Positions 1-9,080 of a stretch of DNA of 64,000 bases are shown one piece after another (within the stretch, counting starts at the first letter, position 1; each line of letters begins with the position of its first letter). The position numbers and the translations under genes were made by a program. Origin of the DNA: JAFDXJ01 sp039811225 (lineage in GTDB: Bacteria; Bacteroidota; Bacteroidia; Chitinophagales; Chitinophagaceae); contig JBDHYG010000001.1 of NCBI GenBank assembly GCA_039811225.1, positions 383,047-447,046 of the forward strand. Direction: 5' to 3'. The notes beneath the pieces were generated by a model that saw only the letters and a program-made list of their open reading frames with translations, was not told the origin of the DNA and searched no databases.

Positions 1-1647
1 AGAAATGGAGTTCATCGTTTTCAGGTCAAGCTGCTGTGCAGTGGGTTCCCCGGTTTGTCCAAGTGAAATACCATCACCCATACCTTCTAAAAATAAAGCG
101 CCACATTCCACCGCAAACTGGATTAGGCTTTCTTCTGATGTTGCCTTTTTGCTATCACAAATGATCACAACCGGGTTGGTTATCTCCTGCATCAACAGTT
201 CCATAAACATACGGCGAATACTTTGCACAGCATTTTTATTCGTTGTACTCAGGCATAGAACCGCTTGCGGATCTGTTTTGCATTTTTCCAAAACACCTGC
301 AGCCCTGTCTTGATGATAGGTTGTTGAAAAACAATCCAGCATAACAAAATGTAATGCTGATAATTGCTCCAATGATGCCCGGCTATATTCATCTTCAGTC
401 AATATAGGAGTATATTGCGGTTCATCTTTATGTTCCAGCCAGGTGCTGTAATCCAGTATTACTTTTAAAGTTCCCGGTAACAAAAAATCTACGGTATGTT
501 TACCGGTATAAATATAGTCCGCTGCGGCATCTGCAATATTCCATTTACCGGCAGATACATTGGAAGGGTTGTATTTATATCCGGCTCCCAATAAACTTTC
601 CCGCTGAACCGGTCCGAATTTACTAAGATCCAAAATCACCGGAGGCACTTGCCTGTAACCAAAGTTTCCGACAGCTTTTGTTTTTCTTCTTTGATAGGTA
701 AAGGGCGAATAGGGTAATTTCTCTACAGATGGAATAGCCGGCACAACGGTTTTATGCTGATTTTCTTCCGCATATCGTTGAACCAGGTTTTTACAAACCG
801 GTATTTCAAATTCCGGATCTTCTGTTAAGCTAACCCGGATGGTATCACCAATACCATCTTCCAATAATGTACCAATACCAATGGCACTTTTAATACGGCC
901 GTCTTCTCCATCACCTGCTTCCGTAACGCCTAAATGCAATGGATAAATCTCACCAAATTCTTGATCCATCTGTTGGATGAGTAAACGATAAGCCTGCACC
1001 ATGACCAATGGATTACTGCTTTTCATACTCAACACAATATTGTGGTAATTTTCATCTCTTGCCACCCGCAGAAATTCCATGGCGCTTTCGACCATACCCA
1101 TAGGTGTATCTCCATATCGGCTCATAATACGATCGCTCAATGAACCATGATTGGTGCCAATACGCATGGCTGTTCCATACTCTTTACAAATTTTTAGTAA
1201 GGGGGTAAAGCGTTCCCGGATGCGTTCAATTTCCTCTGCATATTCTTTATCCGAATAGTCTATGGTCTGAAATTTTTTCTTATCAATATAATTCCCGGGA
1301 TTGATACGAACTTTTTCAATCAACCTTGCTGCTATTTCTGCGGCGTTGGGTGTAAAATGAATATCGGCGATCAATGGGGTTTGGTAACCCTTATCCCGTA
1401 ATGCTTTCTTAATAAGGCCCAGGTTCTCGGCCTCTTTTTTACTGGGTGCTGTTATACGTACCAACTCGGCTCCTGCTTCTATACAACGGATCGTTTGTGC
1501 CACGGTGGCAGCAGTATCCATTGTATCTGTAGTTGTCATTGTTTGTACCCGTATAGGGTTTCCATTCCCGATCTCAAGGCCACCCACATTAACCAACCTT
1601 GTTTTTAATCGTTTATACTGTGTGAGCGATTCACAATAAAGTTGCAT
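1..1647 (-). CDS. ispG: 4-hydroxy-3-methylbut-2-enyl diphosphate synthase IspG (partial, C-terminus beyond window)
   Basis: This enzyme makes HMBPP from MEcPP in the cytosolic MEP isoprenoid pathway, using a 4Fe-4S cluster. The frame is open from an ATG at 1647 to the left edge, giving 549 codons. It begins MQLYCESLTQYKRLKT and continues with IRVQTMTTTDTMD, IADIHFTPNAA and KVRINPGNY, all typical of the IspG TIM barrel. Bacteroidota and plants have a long form of roughly 600-700 residues with an extra domain between barrel and cluster domain; the length seen here fits that form. The Cys-containing cluster domain is expected beyond the edge, so its cysteines cannot be checked. It lies 90 bases downstream of the Bat-type genes on the same strand. 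dxs (38286-40247), the first enzyme of the same pathway, is also in the window. Confidence 0.95.
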   Translation of the reverse strand, partial: MQLYCESLTQYKRLKTRLVNVGGLEIGNGNPIRVQTMTTTDTMDTAATVAQTIRCIEAGAELVRITAPSKKEAENLGLIKKALRDKGYQTPLIADIHFTPNAAEIAARLIEKVRINPGNYIDKKKFQTIDYSDKEYAEEIERIRERFTPLLKICKEYGTAMRIGTNHGSLSDRIMSRYGDTPMGMVESAMEFLRVARDENYHNIVLSMKSSNPLVMVQAYRLLIQQMDQEFGEIYPLHLGVTEAGDGEDGRIKSAIGIGTLLEDGIGDTIRVSLTEDPEFEIPVCKNLVQRYAEENQHKTVVPAIPSVEKLPYSPFTYQRRKTKAVGNFGYRQVPPVILDLSKFGPVQRESLLGAGYKYNPSNVSAGKWNIADAAADYIYTGKHTVDFLLPGTLKVILDYSTWLEHKDEPQYTPILTEDEYSRASLEQLSALHFVMLDCFSTTYHQDRAAGVLEKCKTDPQAVLCLSTTNKNAVQSIRRMFMELLMQEITNPVVIICDSKKATSEESLIQFAVECGALFLEGMGDGISLGQTGEPTAQQLDLKTMNSIS

Positions 1648-1737
1648 AGTAGATTTAAATTAGCGCAAAATTACAAAAGATACATGATGTATCTTGATTC
1701 CTCTTCCTTGCATATTTACTTAAACAGGTAGAAATGA

Positions 1738-2337
1738 TTACCAATCTTTATCCCGTTGCCCGGTGGTTGGACTTTTTTGCAACTGCTTTTGTAACTGCTT
1801 TTCCTGTTCCCGCAACTGCTGCATATACTGTTCAGCCAATGCCGGGTTGAGCGGGTTTTTAGCTTGTTTTGACTCCGGTGATTTATTAGGTTGTTGTTTT
1901 TGTTTATCCTGCCGGCTTTTTTCCTGCATGGCTTTTTGTAAATTTTCCCGTGCATCATTATCCTCCGGGGCAAGCAGGAGGCTTTGCCGATATGCCTGGA
2001 TAGCATCATTAATTTTTTGTTGCCTGATGTATGCATTACCCATATTATACCAGGCTTTTGCCCGAAGAGATTTGTCTGTTGTTTGCTGAATGATTTGAAT
2101 ATAATGTGTCAAGGCCGATGCATATTGGTTTTGTTTATAAATGGCATTGGCCAGGTTAAATATTGCAATCGGGTTATTCCCATCTATTTTTAATGCCTGC
2201 TCATAATTTGTAGCTGCCTCTGCAAAAGCCCCTTTCCTGTATGCTTCATTGCCGGTGAGAATATCATTATTAACTTTCTGTGCGGATAGGCATGAAACAG
2301 TGAATACTAAAAAAGTAAAAAAGAGGAAATGTTTCAT
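1738..2337 (-). CDS. BatC-like tetratricopeptide repeat protein
   Basis: A 199-residue protein with an N-terminal signal peptide (MKHFLFFTFLVFTVSCLSAQ), at least three TPR units (residues about 25-130, with NPIAIFNLANAIYKQ and AWYNMGNAYIRQQ), and a Gln/Lys-rich low-complexity tail. The ATG at 2337 overlaps the upstream stop codon as ATGA, which suggests translational coupling; another ATG nine bases upstream is possible. TPR genes directly after a von Willebrand-factor-A membrane protein are the batB-batC arrangement of the Bacteroides aerotolerance (Bat) operon, whose biochemical role is still unclear. The TPR protein is probably periplasmic and works with the VWA protein. BatD and BatE are not seen downstream; ispG follows instead. 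Confidence 0.75.
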   Translation of the reverse strand: MKHFLFFTFLVFTVSCLSAQKVNNDILTGNEAYRKGAFAEAATNYEQALKIDGNNPIAIFNLANAIYKQNQYASALTHYIQIIQQTTDKSLRAKAWYNMGNAYIRQQKINDAIQAYRQSLLLAPEDNDARENLQKAMQEKSRQDKQKQQPNKSPESKQAKNPLNPALAEQYMQQLREQEKQLQKQLQKSPTTGQRDKDW

Positions 2338-3335
2338 GCCGGCCATTTTTTTGTTTCAGGAATAAACAGGGTAATTACCAAAAGTAACAACGCCGGCACC
2401 AGGAAAAAACTATATAAAGAAAAATAACTTTTATAGCCCCCTGCACCAGTGATCGCTTTTTTATCCATATTGTTCAATGCCTGTGCAATCGTACGTGCAT
2501 CGGCATCCGGGTTTTCCAGCATCATAAATTTCCCGTTGGTAGCATGGGCAATTTCTTCTAATGATTGTGGCTGCAAGGTAGTAATGATTGTTTGCCCGTT
2601 TTTATCTGTCTTCATCGTATTTGTAACCGGGTCAGGTATAGGCCCTCCTGTCGGCGTACCAATACCAATGGTGTATGTTATAATACCCTGGTCATTCAAT
2701 TGCTGCGCAATTTCTGAAATCTGTTTTTCATGATCTTCCCCATCCGAAATAAGTATAATGGCTTTATATTTTTTCTCTTTGGTATCCATTGATTTCGCCG
2801 ATAGTTCCAGGGCATCATAAAAATCTGTTCCCTGCACAGGCACTGCATCTACAGAAGCATTGGAAATATACATTTTAGCCTGTACAATATCCGGGGTAAG
2901 GGGCATTTGCAAAAATGCCTGGCCGGCAAAGAGGACCAGGCCAACCCGGTTATTATCTAATTTCTCGGTAAGCAGTATAGCCAGTTGTTTGGCGCGGTCA
3001 AGCCGGCTTGGTTTCACATCCTGGCATAGCATACTGTTACTGACATCCAATGCGATCATCACATCAATCCCCTGCATGGTTTCCGCATTACCCTTTTCCG
3101 GAAATCTTGGATTAATAATGGCGACGATACAACAAGCGATGGCGATGAGAAAAAGTGCCACTCGTAATCTTGCCCGTTGGGGGGAATAATTTTTGGTTAG
3201 TTGCCCAACCATAACCGGATCACCAATTTCTTTTTTCACTTTTTCTTTTCTTCGTATATCCAGCAAAAATAAAAGCAGCAATACCGGGATCAGCAGGAAA
3301 AGCCAGGCAAATGTTATATGTTCAAAGGAGATCAT
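2334..3335 (-). CDS. BatA/BatB-like VWA domain membrane protein
   Basis: A 333-residue inner-membrane protein. Hydrophobic segments lie at about residues 8-25 and 58-75, then comes a von Willebrand factor A domain, then a final membrane segment near 305-325. The MIDAS metal site is visible as DVSNS (D97, S99, S101), with the threonine in MPLTPD and the aspartate in LISDGEDHE. This layout is that of BatA/BatB proteins in the Bacteroidota Bat operon. I chose the ATG at 3335 (MISFEHITFAW) because the hydrophobic segment follows closely, as in the family; an in-frame ATG at 3356 is also open. The gene overlaps the following TPR gene by four bases. Whether it is BatA or BatB cannot be decided by eye. 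Confidence 0.8.
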   Translation of the reverse strand: MISFEHITFAWLFLLIPVLLLLFLLDIRRKEKVKKEIGDPVMVGQLTKNYSPQRARLRVALFLIAIACCIVAIINPRFPEKGNAETMQGIDVMIALDVSNSMLCQDVKPSRLDRAKQLAILLTEKLDNNRVGLVLFAGQAFLQMPLTPDIVQAKMYISNASVDAVPVQGTDFYDALELSAKSMDTKEKKYKAIILISDGEDHEKQISEIAQQLNDQGIITYTIGIGTPTGGPIPDPVTNTMKTDKNGQTIITTLQPQSLEEIAHATNGKFMMLENPDADARTIAQALNNMDKKAITGAGGYKSYFSLYSFFLVPALLLLVITLFIPETKKWPA

Positions 3336-3416
3336 GATGGCAGGAACCGTATGCAAGCATTACGCCAAAAAAAATTGGAAATAATATAGTGTTCCTTCTT
3401 AGTTTTTGCTTATTGA

Positions 3417-4232
3417 TTATTTATTTCCTTCCAGGAAACCAAGTTGTTTTAAGATACCCATTAAAATATTTTTTCGTACAGCTACCATATCTATTGAATC
3501 ATTGCCTTCCAGGTTAAGTACAAAAAAATAGGGATGCTGATTTTCTTCAATCCAGCCAACGACCCAACCGATATTTTTTCCTTTGTCTTTGCCCCAACCG
3601 GTTTTATAACTTAATTTATAATTTGCATTTTCTTCCTGGAGCATCACTTTTTTTACAATATCCTGTACCCTTTTCTGAAATGGTAACTGTTCAAAATATA
3701 ATTTCTTTACAATACCTAATTCTTCATCGGGTGTAACTTTAAAACTATTATCAAGCCAGAAGGTATCCAGGTTGTTTTGTATCCTTGGGGTATCATAGCG
3801 CCGGGCATAACCCAGGGTATCCAGCCAATGTTGCATGGTATCTTTTCCAATACGCCGTGCCACTTCCTGGTAATAGGGTACAGCCGATACGCGGAATGCT
3901 TCTTCCATTGTCAGGTCTTTATTCCAGGCAGCAACAGGTCGTGTAATCCCATCCCAGGGAATTACCATTTTTTCATTACTGATCACGCCGGTCTGTAAGC
4001 CCACCAGGGAATTGATAATTTTAAATGTCGAAGCCGGTAAATAAGCAGAATCTTTAAAGCGGGAAAGATTGTAAATCGTAAATTGATTTTGTCCATTGTC
4101 ATAAATTCCAAAGCAACCTGTCACCTGATTTTCGGTAAAGAATTTTTGCAGGCTGTCATCTGTTTTTACATTATTTGGCGAACAGGCATACAGGCAAAAA
4201 ATAAGAGATATACAAACAGAAAAGAATTTCAT
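3417..4232 (-). CDS. Class D (OXA-type) beta-lactamase-like lipoprotein
   Basis: A 271-residue serine penicillin-recognising enzyme. Residues 1-17 form a lipoprotein signal with lipobox LYAC (Cys17), so it is probably membrane-anchored in the periplasm. The active-site tetrad STFK sits at 68-71, the SxV motif is SAV at 116-118, and the KTG box is at 210-212. FWLDNSFKVTPDEEL (about 158-172) matches the class D pattern after the active site. The Tyr-Gly-Asn motif expected around 142 reads YAR instead, an unusual departure. The protein could be a true oxacillinase or a transpeptidase/BlaR-like relative; without a BlaR sensor domain the first is more likely. It stands alone between the Bat genes and an aldehyde dehydrogenase. 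Confidence 0.8.
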   Translation of the reverse strand: MKFFSVCISLIFCLYACSPNNVKTDDSLQKFFTENQVTGCFGIYDNGQNQFTIYNLSRFKDSAYLPASTFKIINSLVGLQTGVISNEKMVIPWDGITRPVAAWNKDLTMEEAFRVSAVPYYQEVARRIGKDTMQHWLDTLGYARRYDTPRIQNNLDTFWLDNSFKVTPDEELGIVKKLYFEQLPFQKRVQDIVKKVMLQEENANYKLSYKTGWGKDKGKNIGWVVGWIEENQHPYFFVLNLEGNDSIDMVAVRKNILMGILKQLGFLEGNK

Positions 4233-4296
4233 TGAAAAAATTTGTGCGAAGTTACTATGTGAAAAGCAAATTCAATTGCACCACTCCAGGTGCCTG

Positions 4297-5658
4297 CTAT
4301 GGATTGATGACGATTGTTTTTACATTAACAAATTCATGGATACCGTTTCTGCCCAGCTCCCGGCCATAACCTGAATTCTTGACCCCGCCAAATGGCATAC
4401 GCGCATCACTTTTAACCAGTGTATTTACAAATACGGATCCGGCCTGTATCCTTTTTGCCAATGCCCGTCCTTTAGCAATATCCTTTGTCCAGATACTACC
4501 TCCCAGGCCATAGCTGGACTGGTTGGCCAGGTTGATGGCTTCCATTTCATTTCGGGCAACAATTACAGAAGCTAAGGGACCAAATATTTCTTCCCGGAAG
4601 GTACACATACCCGGACGAACCCGTAATAAAAGACCTGGAGAGAAATTACAACCATTGTGTCGGCCACCTGTCTCCAGGACTGCACCCTCTTGAATAGTTT
4701 CTTGCATTTGTGTTTCCAACTTTTCAGCCAGGTCCAATCGTGCCATGGGGCCGGTAGTGATATCTTCACTGAATGGATCTCCTTGTTTTAATAATGCTAT
4801 TTCTTTGAGGATTGCTTCCACAAACGAATCGTGAATTTCTTCCATAACAATAAATCGTTTAGAGGCAATACAACTCTGACCGGCATTTTGCATACGGCTT
4901 TGAATTGCAGTTTTTGCCGCTTTTTCTATATCCGCATCAGCCAGAACGATCAAGGCATCACTGCCACCTAATTCCAATACAGATTTCTTTTTATATTTTC
5001 CGGCAAGTGCCGCAAAGGAACTACCTGCTTTCCCACTTCCGGTAAGCGTTACGGCTTGTACAATATCGGTACTGATAAATTTTTCCAATGCCGGGATATC
5101 AATAGCGAGACTTTGAAAAAGGCCTTTCGGGGCTCCGGCCTGTTTAAAAATTTCCTGGATCGCAAAGGCACAACCCATGACATTTGGTGCATGTTTCAGA
5201 AATACCACATTGCCGGCCATCAATGTAGGTGCCGCAAACCGAAAGACCTGCCAGAAAGGATAATTCCAGGGCATGATACCAAAAACTGCTCCGATGGGTT
5301 CATAAGAAATAAAACTCTCCTGTGATTCTGAGGTTATTTTTTCGTTAGCCAGGAATTCATCAGCATGGTCTGCATAGTAGTTACATACTAAAGCACATTT
5401 TTCGATCTCCGCAATCGCCTCAGCAAATATTTTACCCATTTCATTGGTTATGATTGATGCATAGGTTTTCTTATTTTCCAATAATTCATGGGCCACGTTA
5501 CGCAATACCACAGCCCGGTCAGCTAACTTGCTATGGCACCAGTTTGAATATGCAGTAGTGGCATGTTCTAATGCTTCTTGTTTATCCCGGTCATTCATTT
5601 CCGGATAGGCAGCCATTGTTTCCTGTGTAAATGGATTTATTGAATGAAATATATTCAT
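4297..5658 (-). CDS. Succinate-semialdehyde dehydrogenase-type aldehyde dehydrogenase
   Basis: An NAD(P)-dependent aldehyde dehydrogenase of 453 residues, close in length and motifs to the short SSADH (Sad/YneI) group that oxidises succinate semialdehyde to succinate. Visible signatures are MPWNYPFWQVFRFAAP (cofactor pocket), LELGGSDA with the general base Glu229, and NAGQSCIAS with the catalytic Cys263. The C-terminal PFGGVKNSGYGRELG is also typical. The start at 5658 (MNIFHSINPFTQE) fits family N-termini better than the upstream ATG at 5685. There is no signal peptide, so it is cytosolic. Neighbours give no pathway context, and the exact substrate is inferred only from family resemblance. 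Confidence 0.85.
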   Translation of the reverse strand: MNIFHSINPFTQETMAAYPEMNDRDKQEALEHATTAYSNWCHSKLADRAVVLRNVAHELLENKKTYASIITNEMGKIFAEAIAEIEKCALVCNYYADHADEFLANEKITSESQESFISYEPIGAVFGIMPWNYPFWQVFRFAAPTLMAGNVVFLKHAPNVMGCAFAIQEIFKQAGAPKGLFQSLAIDIPALEKFISTDIVQAVTLTGSGKAGSSFAALAGKYKKKSVLELGGSDALIVLADADIEKAAKTAIQSRMQNAGQSCIASKRFIVMEEIHDSFVEAILKEIALLKQGDPFSEDITTGPMARLDLAEKLETQMQETIQEGAVLETGGRHNGCNFSPGLLLRVRPGMCTFREEIFGPLASVIVARNEMEAINLANQSSYGLGGSIWTKDIAKGRALAKRIQAGSVFVNTLVKSDARMPFGGVKNSGYGRELGRNGIHEFVNVKTIVINP

Positions 5659-5730
5659 AGTAATTCGTTTAGTGTAGTGACCCATTTACGGATACTATGT
5701 GAATAAATAATAATACGGACAATACAAAGT

Positions 5731-7749
5731 TTACCTGATCAATACGGTAGTACCTTTTTGAAAGACTTCCTGTCCGGTATCTGTATTAGTATATTGCAAA
5801 TACCATACGAAAACGCCACTGGGCTGTGGGATGCCATCAATTGTTCCATCCCATTTTTTTGTCCAGTCCCTCGTAAAGAATACCAACTGGCCAAACCGGT
5901 TATATACCCGGAATAGCAGGTTCGATGCTTTATAGGCATTCAATGGATAAAGGAAATCATTTTTCCCGTCATTATTCGGTGTGAAGGCAGTCGGCACATC
6001 TATATAACAATTGGGTGCCACTTTTAAATAGAATACTGTTGTATCAAGACAAAATTTATTACTGGTGATAATCAATTGAACGGGATATGTTTTTTCTATG
6101 GAAGCTTGTGGATATGTCTGAGGTAACGGATTTTGCTGTGTGCTTGTATATCCATTTCCAAAACTCCAGTACCAGGCGATGATATTACCAATGCTACTAT
6201 CCGCGAAAACAGCCGGGTCGCCCGGGCAATTCACTAAGGGCCCACTTATAGCGGCCCGTAAAGAATCATGATTCAAATAAACCGTCTGAGTGACTGTATC
6301 ACTACAAAATCCATTTGATACAATTAATTGGATATTCTTATTGCCAAAAGTGGAATAGATAATTTGTGGGTTGGGTGCTGTACTAAAGATCGTGCTATCA
6401 AAATTCCAGTTCCAGGTTTCTATTCCGGCCGGGTTAGTAGTTGTATATTGTATCGTATCAAACCGGCATCCTTCAAAAAGCTGAAAAGTAAAATCTGCTG
6501 AAACCGTATCCTTTACAGTAAAGGAAATGGTAGATCCGGCCGGAGTGGCCTCTCCACATTCATCTATAATTGTATTCCCATCGGAGCCGGTAACCAATTG
6601 GATGGTATAGGTACCTACATGAACCACGGGTTGCGAAAAGTTGATCTGAATCGTTGCACTTAATCCATTATTACAATTGCCGGCAGCGCTGGTAACCACA
6701 ACCGGGTATGGCCCCGTAACCACAAAATCTGAACCATCGGGTGCAATAGAATTACAGCGGATATTTTTTTGAAAAACCAATTGTACATTCTGAGGTGCAC
6801 AGGTTACCGGTGCAATACTATCTAAGGGTGTACTTTGTTTTGGCAAAACCGTAAATGGAACATTATTGCCAACAGGAATACCCACATCACAATTATCTAC
6901 AATGGTGTTTCCATCTACACCATCTTTTATAGTAAGAATATAATTTCCGGCAGGCAATGGATTAGATAAAGTGAGCACGACAGTGTCCAGGTTGAAGCCA
7001 TTGGTACATTGGGAACTATTGGCAGAAACAATGGTTGCCAGTGGTGTGGACAGGCTGAAGTCGGAACCATTTCCGGCAAGGCTGTTACATTTCATGGGTT
7101 TATTAAGCCGGACAGTTATTTTCGAACCATCGCAAGAGGCTGTTGCTGAGGAAAGATCGGGTTGCAACGGATCAGTAATGCCGGCATCCCCTCCGGTAAA
7201 GGACAGGCTATATCCACTTTGTGTATTGGTAAAATGACTGATCAATAATAAATATTGATGCCCTTGTTTAAGGGTAGGCATACTACTAAAAGTAGGATAA
7301 GAGAAGCCGGCACAATTCACTAAAGAATTGCCAGCTGCAGAGGCTCCGGTATTTCCGGAATTCCCGGACCAGTTACAGGCAACGAATAAAGTAGCATCTG
7401 TATAAATATCATTGGGATTACGACCGGTTATATCAAAGAGTTGCCAGTCATAATCGTCATTAGGATCATTGGGAGTAATGGTAAAACCTAATGTACCAGG
7501 TGTGAAACAGGTAAACTTATAATAGTATGGATTTATATCGGTTAATGTAGCGCCACCTACACCATTGCAAGGCCCGGGGACAAACTGGCCCGGGCATAGG
7601 GGTACTGTATTTTGAACAAAAACACTGGTACCACAAACCGGAAATGCAGATGCCGGGTTTTGGCCCAGGTTATTACATACCTGGGCATAGCCTATACAAG
7701 ATACGGTGATACAAAATAGAAATAATAAACAATTTTTTTGTGCAAGCAT
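5731..7749 (-). CDS. Secreted PKD-containing protein with T9SS type B (CHU_C) sorting domain
   Basis: A 672-residue exported protein with a signal peptide (residues 1-22, ending ...GYAQ). Its middle has repeated beta-sandwich-like segments (two similar stretches around 190-310 and 310-420) and two PKD-type domains (WNWNFDSTIFS and WYWSFGNGYTS). The last 90 residues begin IDVPTAFTPNNDGKNDFL and end WDGTIDGIPQPSGVFVWYL...GTTVLIR, the gliding-motility CHU_C/type B sorting domain used for type IX secretion and cell-surface attachment. It is likely a surface adhesin or structural protein; no catalytic motif was seen. It is only seven bases downstream of the lactonase gene and probably co-transcribed with it. 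Confidence 0.85.
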   Translation of the reverse strand: MLAQKNCLLFLFCITVSCIGYAQVCNNLGQNPASAFPVCGTSVFVQNTVPLCPGQFVPGPCNGVGGATLTDINPYYYKFTCFTPGTLGFTITPNDPNDDYDWQLFDITGRNPNDIYTDATLFVACNWSGNSGNTGASAAGNSLVNCAGFSYPTFSSMPTLKQGHQYLLLISHFTNTQSGYSLSFTGGDAGITDPLQPDLSSATASCDGSKITVRLNKPMKCNSLAGNGSDFSLSTPLATIVSANSSQCTNGFNLDTVVLTLSNPLPAGNYILTIKDGVDGNTIVDNCDVGIPVGNNVPFTVLPKQSTPLDSIAPVTCAPQNVQLVFQKNIRCNSIAPDGSDFVVTGPYPVVVTSAAGNCNNGLSATIQINFSQPVVHVGTYTIQLVTGSDGNTIIDECGEATPAGSTISFTVKDTVSADFTFQLFEGCRFDTIQYTTTNPAGIETWNWNFDSTIFSTAPNPQIIYSTFGNKNIQLIVSNGFCSDTVTQTVYLNHDSLRAAISGPLVNCPGDPAVFADSSIGNIIAWYWSFGNGYTSTQQNPLPQTYPQASIEKTYPVQLIITSNKFCLDTTVFYLKVAPNCYIDVPTAFTPNNDGKNDFLYPLNAYKASNLLFRVYNRFGQLVFFTRDWTKKWDGTIDGIPQPSGVFVWYLQYTNTDTGQEVFQKGTTVLIR

Positions 7750-7756
7750 GTTTGTT

Positions 7757-8887
7757 TTATTTCACCGGCACCATGACCAAACAAGCCGGTTGTGGTACAT
7801 CAATTTTCACCCCGGTATCCTGCAATAAACCAAAATTTTTATTGATTACAAAAATTTGGATAGAATTACTATCCTGGTTAGCTACTAATAGAAAACGACC
7901 GGTTGGATCAATCATAAAATTCCGGGGATTCTGTCCCACTGCTTGCTGCCCGTTTGCTGCCAGCTTACCATCGGTATTCACTTTATACAAGGATATATTG
8001 TTAGCCTTTCCCCGGTTGGTTGTATAAAGAAACCGTGGGTCGGCAGCTATGCGGATATCAGCACTGGCTTTATCCTCTTTTCCGCCGGTAACATCGGAAG
8101 CTATCGTTTGCAATTCTGTTAATTTACCGTTTTCATAGCCATATACAATCACATCACCGGAAAGTTCATTCAACAAATAGGCAAATTTTCCATTCGGGTG
8201 AAAAATAAATTGTCTTGGCCCACTTCCATCCGGTACGGTGTAATAAGCGGGATCATTGGCTGTTAAAGGATTCTGAGGATCTGCCGCATTAAAGTGATAT
8301 TGATATAAGCGGTCATTTCCCAGGTCTGGTACAAATACATATTGCTGATCCGGCGAAAATACGACTGCATGCGGGTGTGGCATTTCCTGCCTTTGTACAT
8401 TAATGCCATAGCCTTCATGCGCTATCAATTGTGTATATGGATTCAGGGAACCATCGGCATTGGTTTTAAAAACAGCCAGGTTGCCTCCCGCATAATTGGC
8501 AACGATCACATTCTTTCCACTGGCATCCACATTGATAAAACAGGGTGCATCACCACCGGAAGGTTGTTTGTTTAAAAGATGGATTTCGCCTTTTGACTTA
8601 TCCAGGGAAAAAGCGCTAACGGTGCCGGGTTGATCCCCCGAATTTTCATTTACACAATATACATATTTCTGGTCCTTAGATATTGCCAGGTAAGAAGGAT
8701 TTTCTACACCTGAGGTTTTGCTCATCAACGTAACTTCAGTTTTATTCGGATTGAACCGATAGATATAAATTCCATCGCTATTGCCTGCCTTGGTATAGGT
8801 ACCTACCAAAAGATAGTAAATCGGGTTTTGTGCTTTTACAGAAAATATACTGCATATAAAAAGCACTAAAACAAATAATTTTTTCAT
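7757..8887 (-). CDS. Secreted seven-bladed beta-propeller lactonase (6-phosphogluconolactonase family)
   Basis: A 376-residue protein with a signal peptide (MKKLFVLVLFICSIFSVKAQ) and a beta-propeller of the YbhE/Pgl lactonase type. Blade motifs include LLVGTYTKAGNSDGIYIYRF, HPHAVVFSPDQQYVFVPDLG and GPRQFIFHPNGKFAYLLNEL. The family includes E. coli Pgl, which hydrolyses 6-phosphogluconolactone in the cytosol. This copy is exported, so a phosphorylated cytosolic substrate is unlikely, and it may act on other sugar lactones or only bind. It is immediately upstream of the T9SS type B protein gene (seven-base gap). Confidence 0.85.
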   Translation of the reverse strand: MKKLFVLVLFICSIFSVKAQNPIYYLLVGTYTKAGNSDGIYIYRFNPNKTEVTLMSKTSGVENPSYLAISKDQKYVYCVNENSGDQPGTVSAFSLDKSKGEIHLLNKQPSGGDAPCFINVDASGKNVIVANYAGGNLAVFKTNADGSLNPYTQLIAHEGYGINVQRQEMPHPHAVVFSPDQQYVFVPDLGNDRLYQYHFNAADPQNPLTANDPAYYTVPDGSGPRQFIFHPNGKFAYLLNELSGDVIVYGYENGKLTELQTIASDVTGGKEDKASADIRIAADPRFLYTTNRGKANNISLYKVNTDGKLAANGQQAVGQNPRNFMIDPTGRFLLVANQDSNSIQIFVINKNFGLLQDTGVKIDVPQPACLVMVPVK

Positions 8888-9030
8888 GCTGATAAAATAA
8901 AAATATAGATAAATAGAAACTCCTAAGTTAACGATAAATCAAAATTCCTTGTATAAATAAACTAATAAAAGATTTCTAAAGCATTGTATTTGACAATAAA
9001 GCCATTGCCCCGTTTAAAGTCTGTCCTATA

Positions 9031-9060
9031 AAAAAAGCGTGAGGAAAATCCTCACGCTTT
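9031..9060 (-). terminator. Intrinsic terminator of the M36 protease gene
   Basis: A perfect 12-bp stem (9034-9045 with 9049-9060) with a three-base AAA loop lies 21 bases after the stop codon of the protease gene. Read on the minus strand it is followed by a run of T from the A tract at 9031-9036. The stem is palindromic, but only the minus-strand side has a good U tract. Confidence 0.85.
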
Positions 9061-9080
9061 CTATCAATCATGAAAAACTA

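Noticed and set aside
4227..4244. 18-base identity between leaders of two lipoprotein genes (4227-4244 and around 24355-24372)
   Set aside because: The match spans the start codon and an A-run with one extended word; two copies in 64 kb of A/T-rich DNA do not show a regulatory element.
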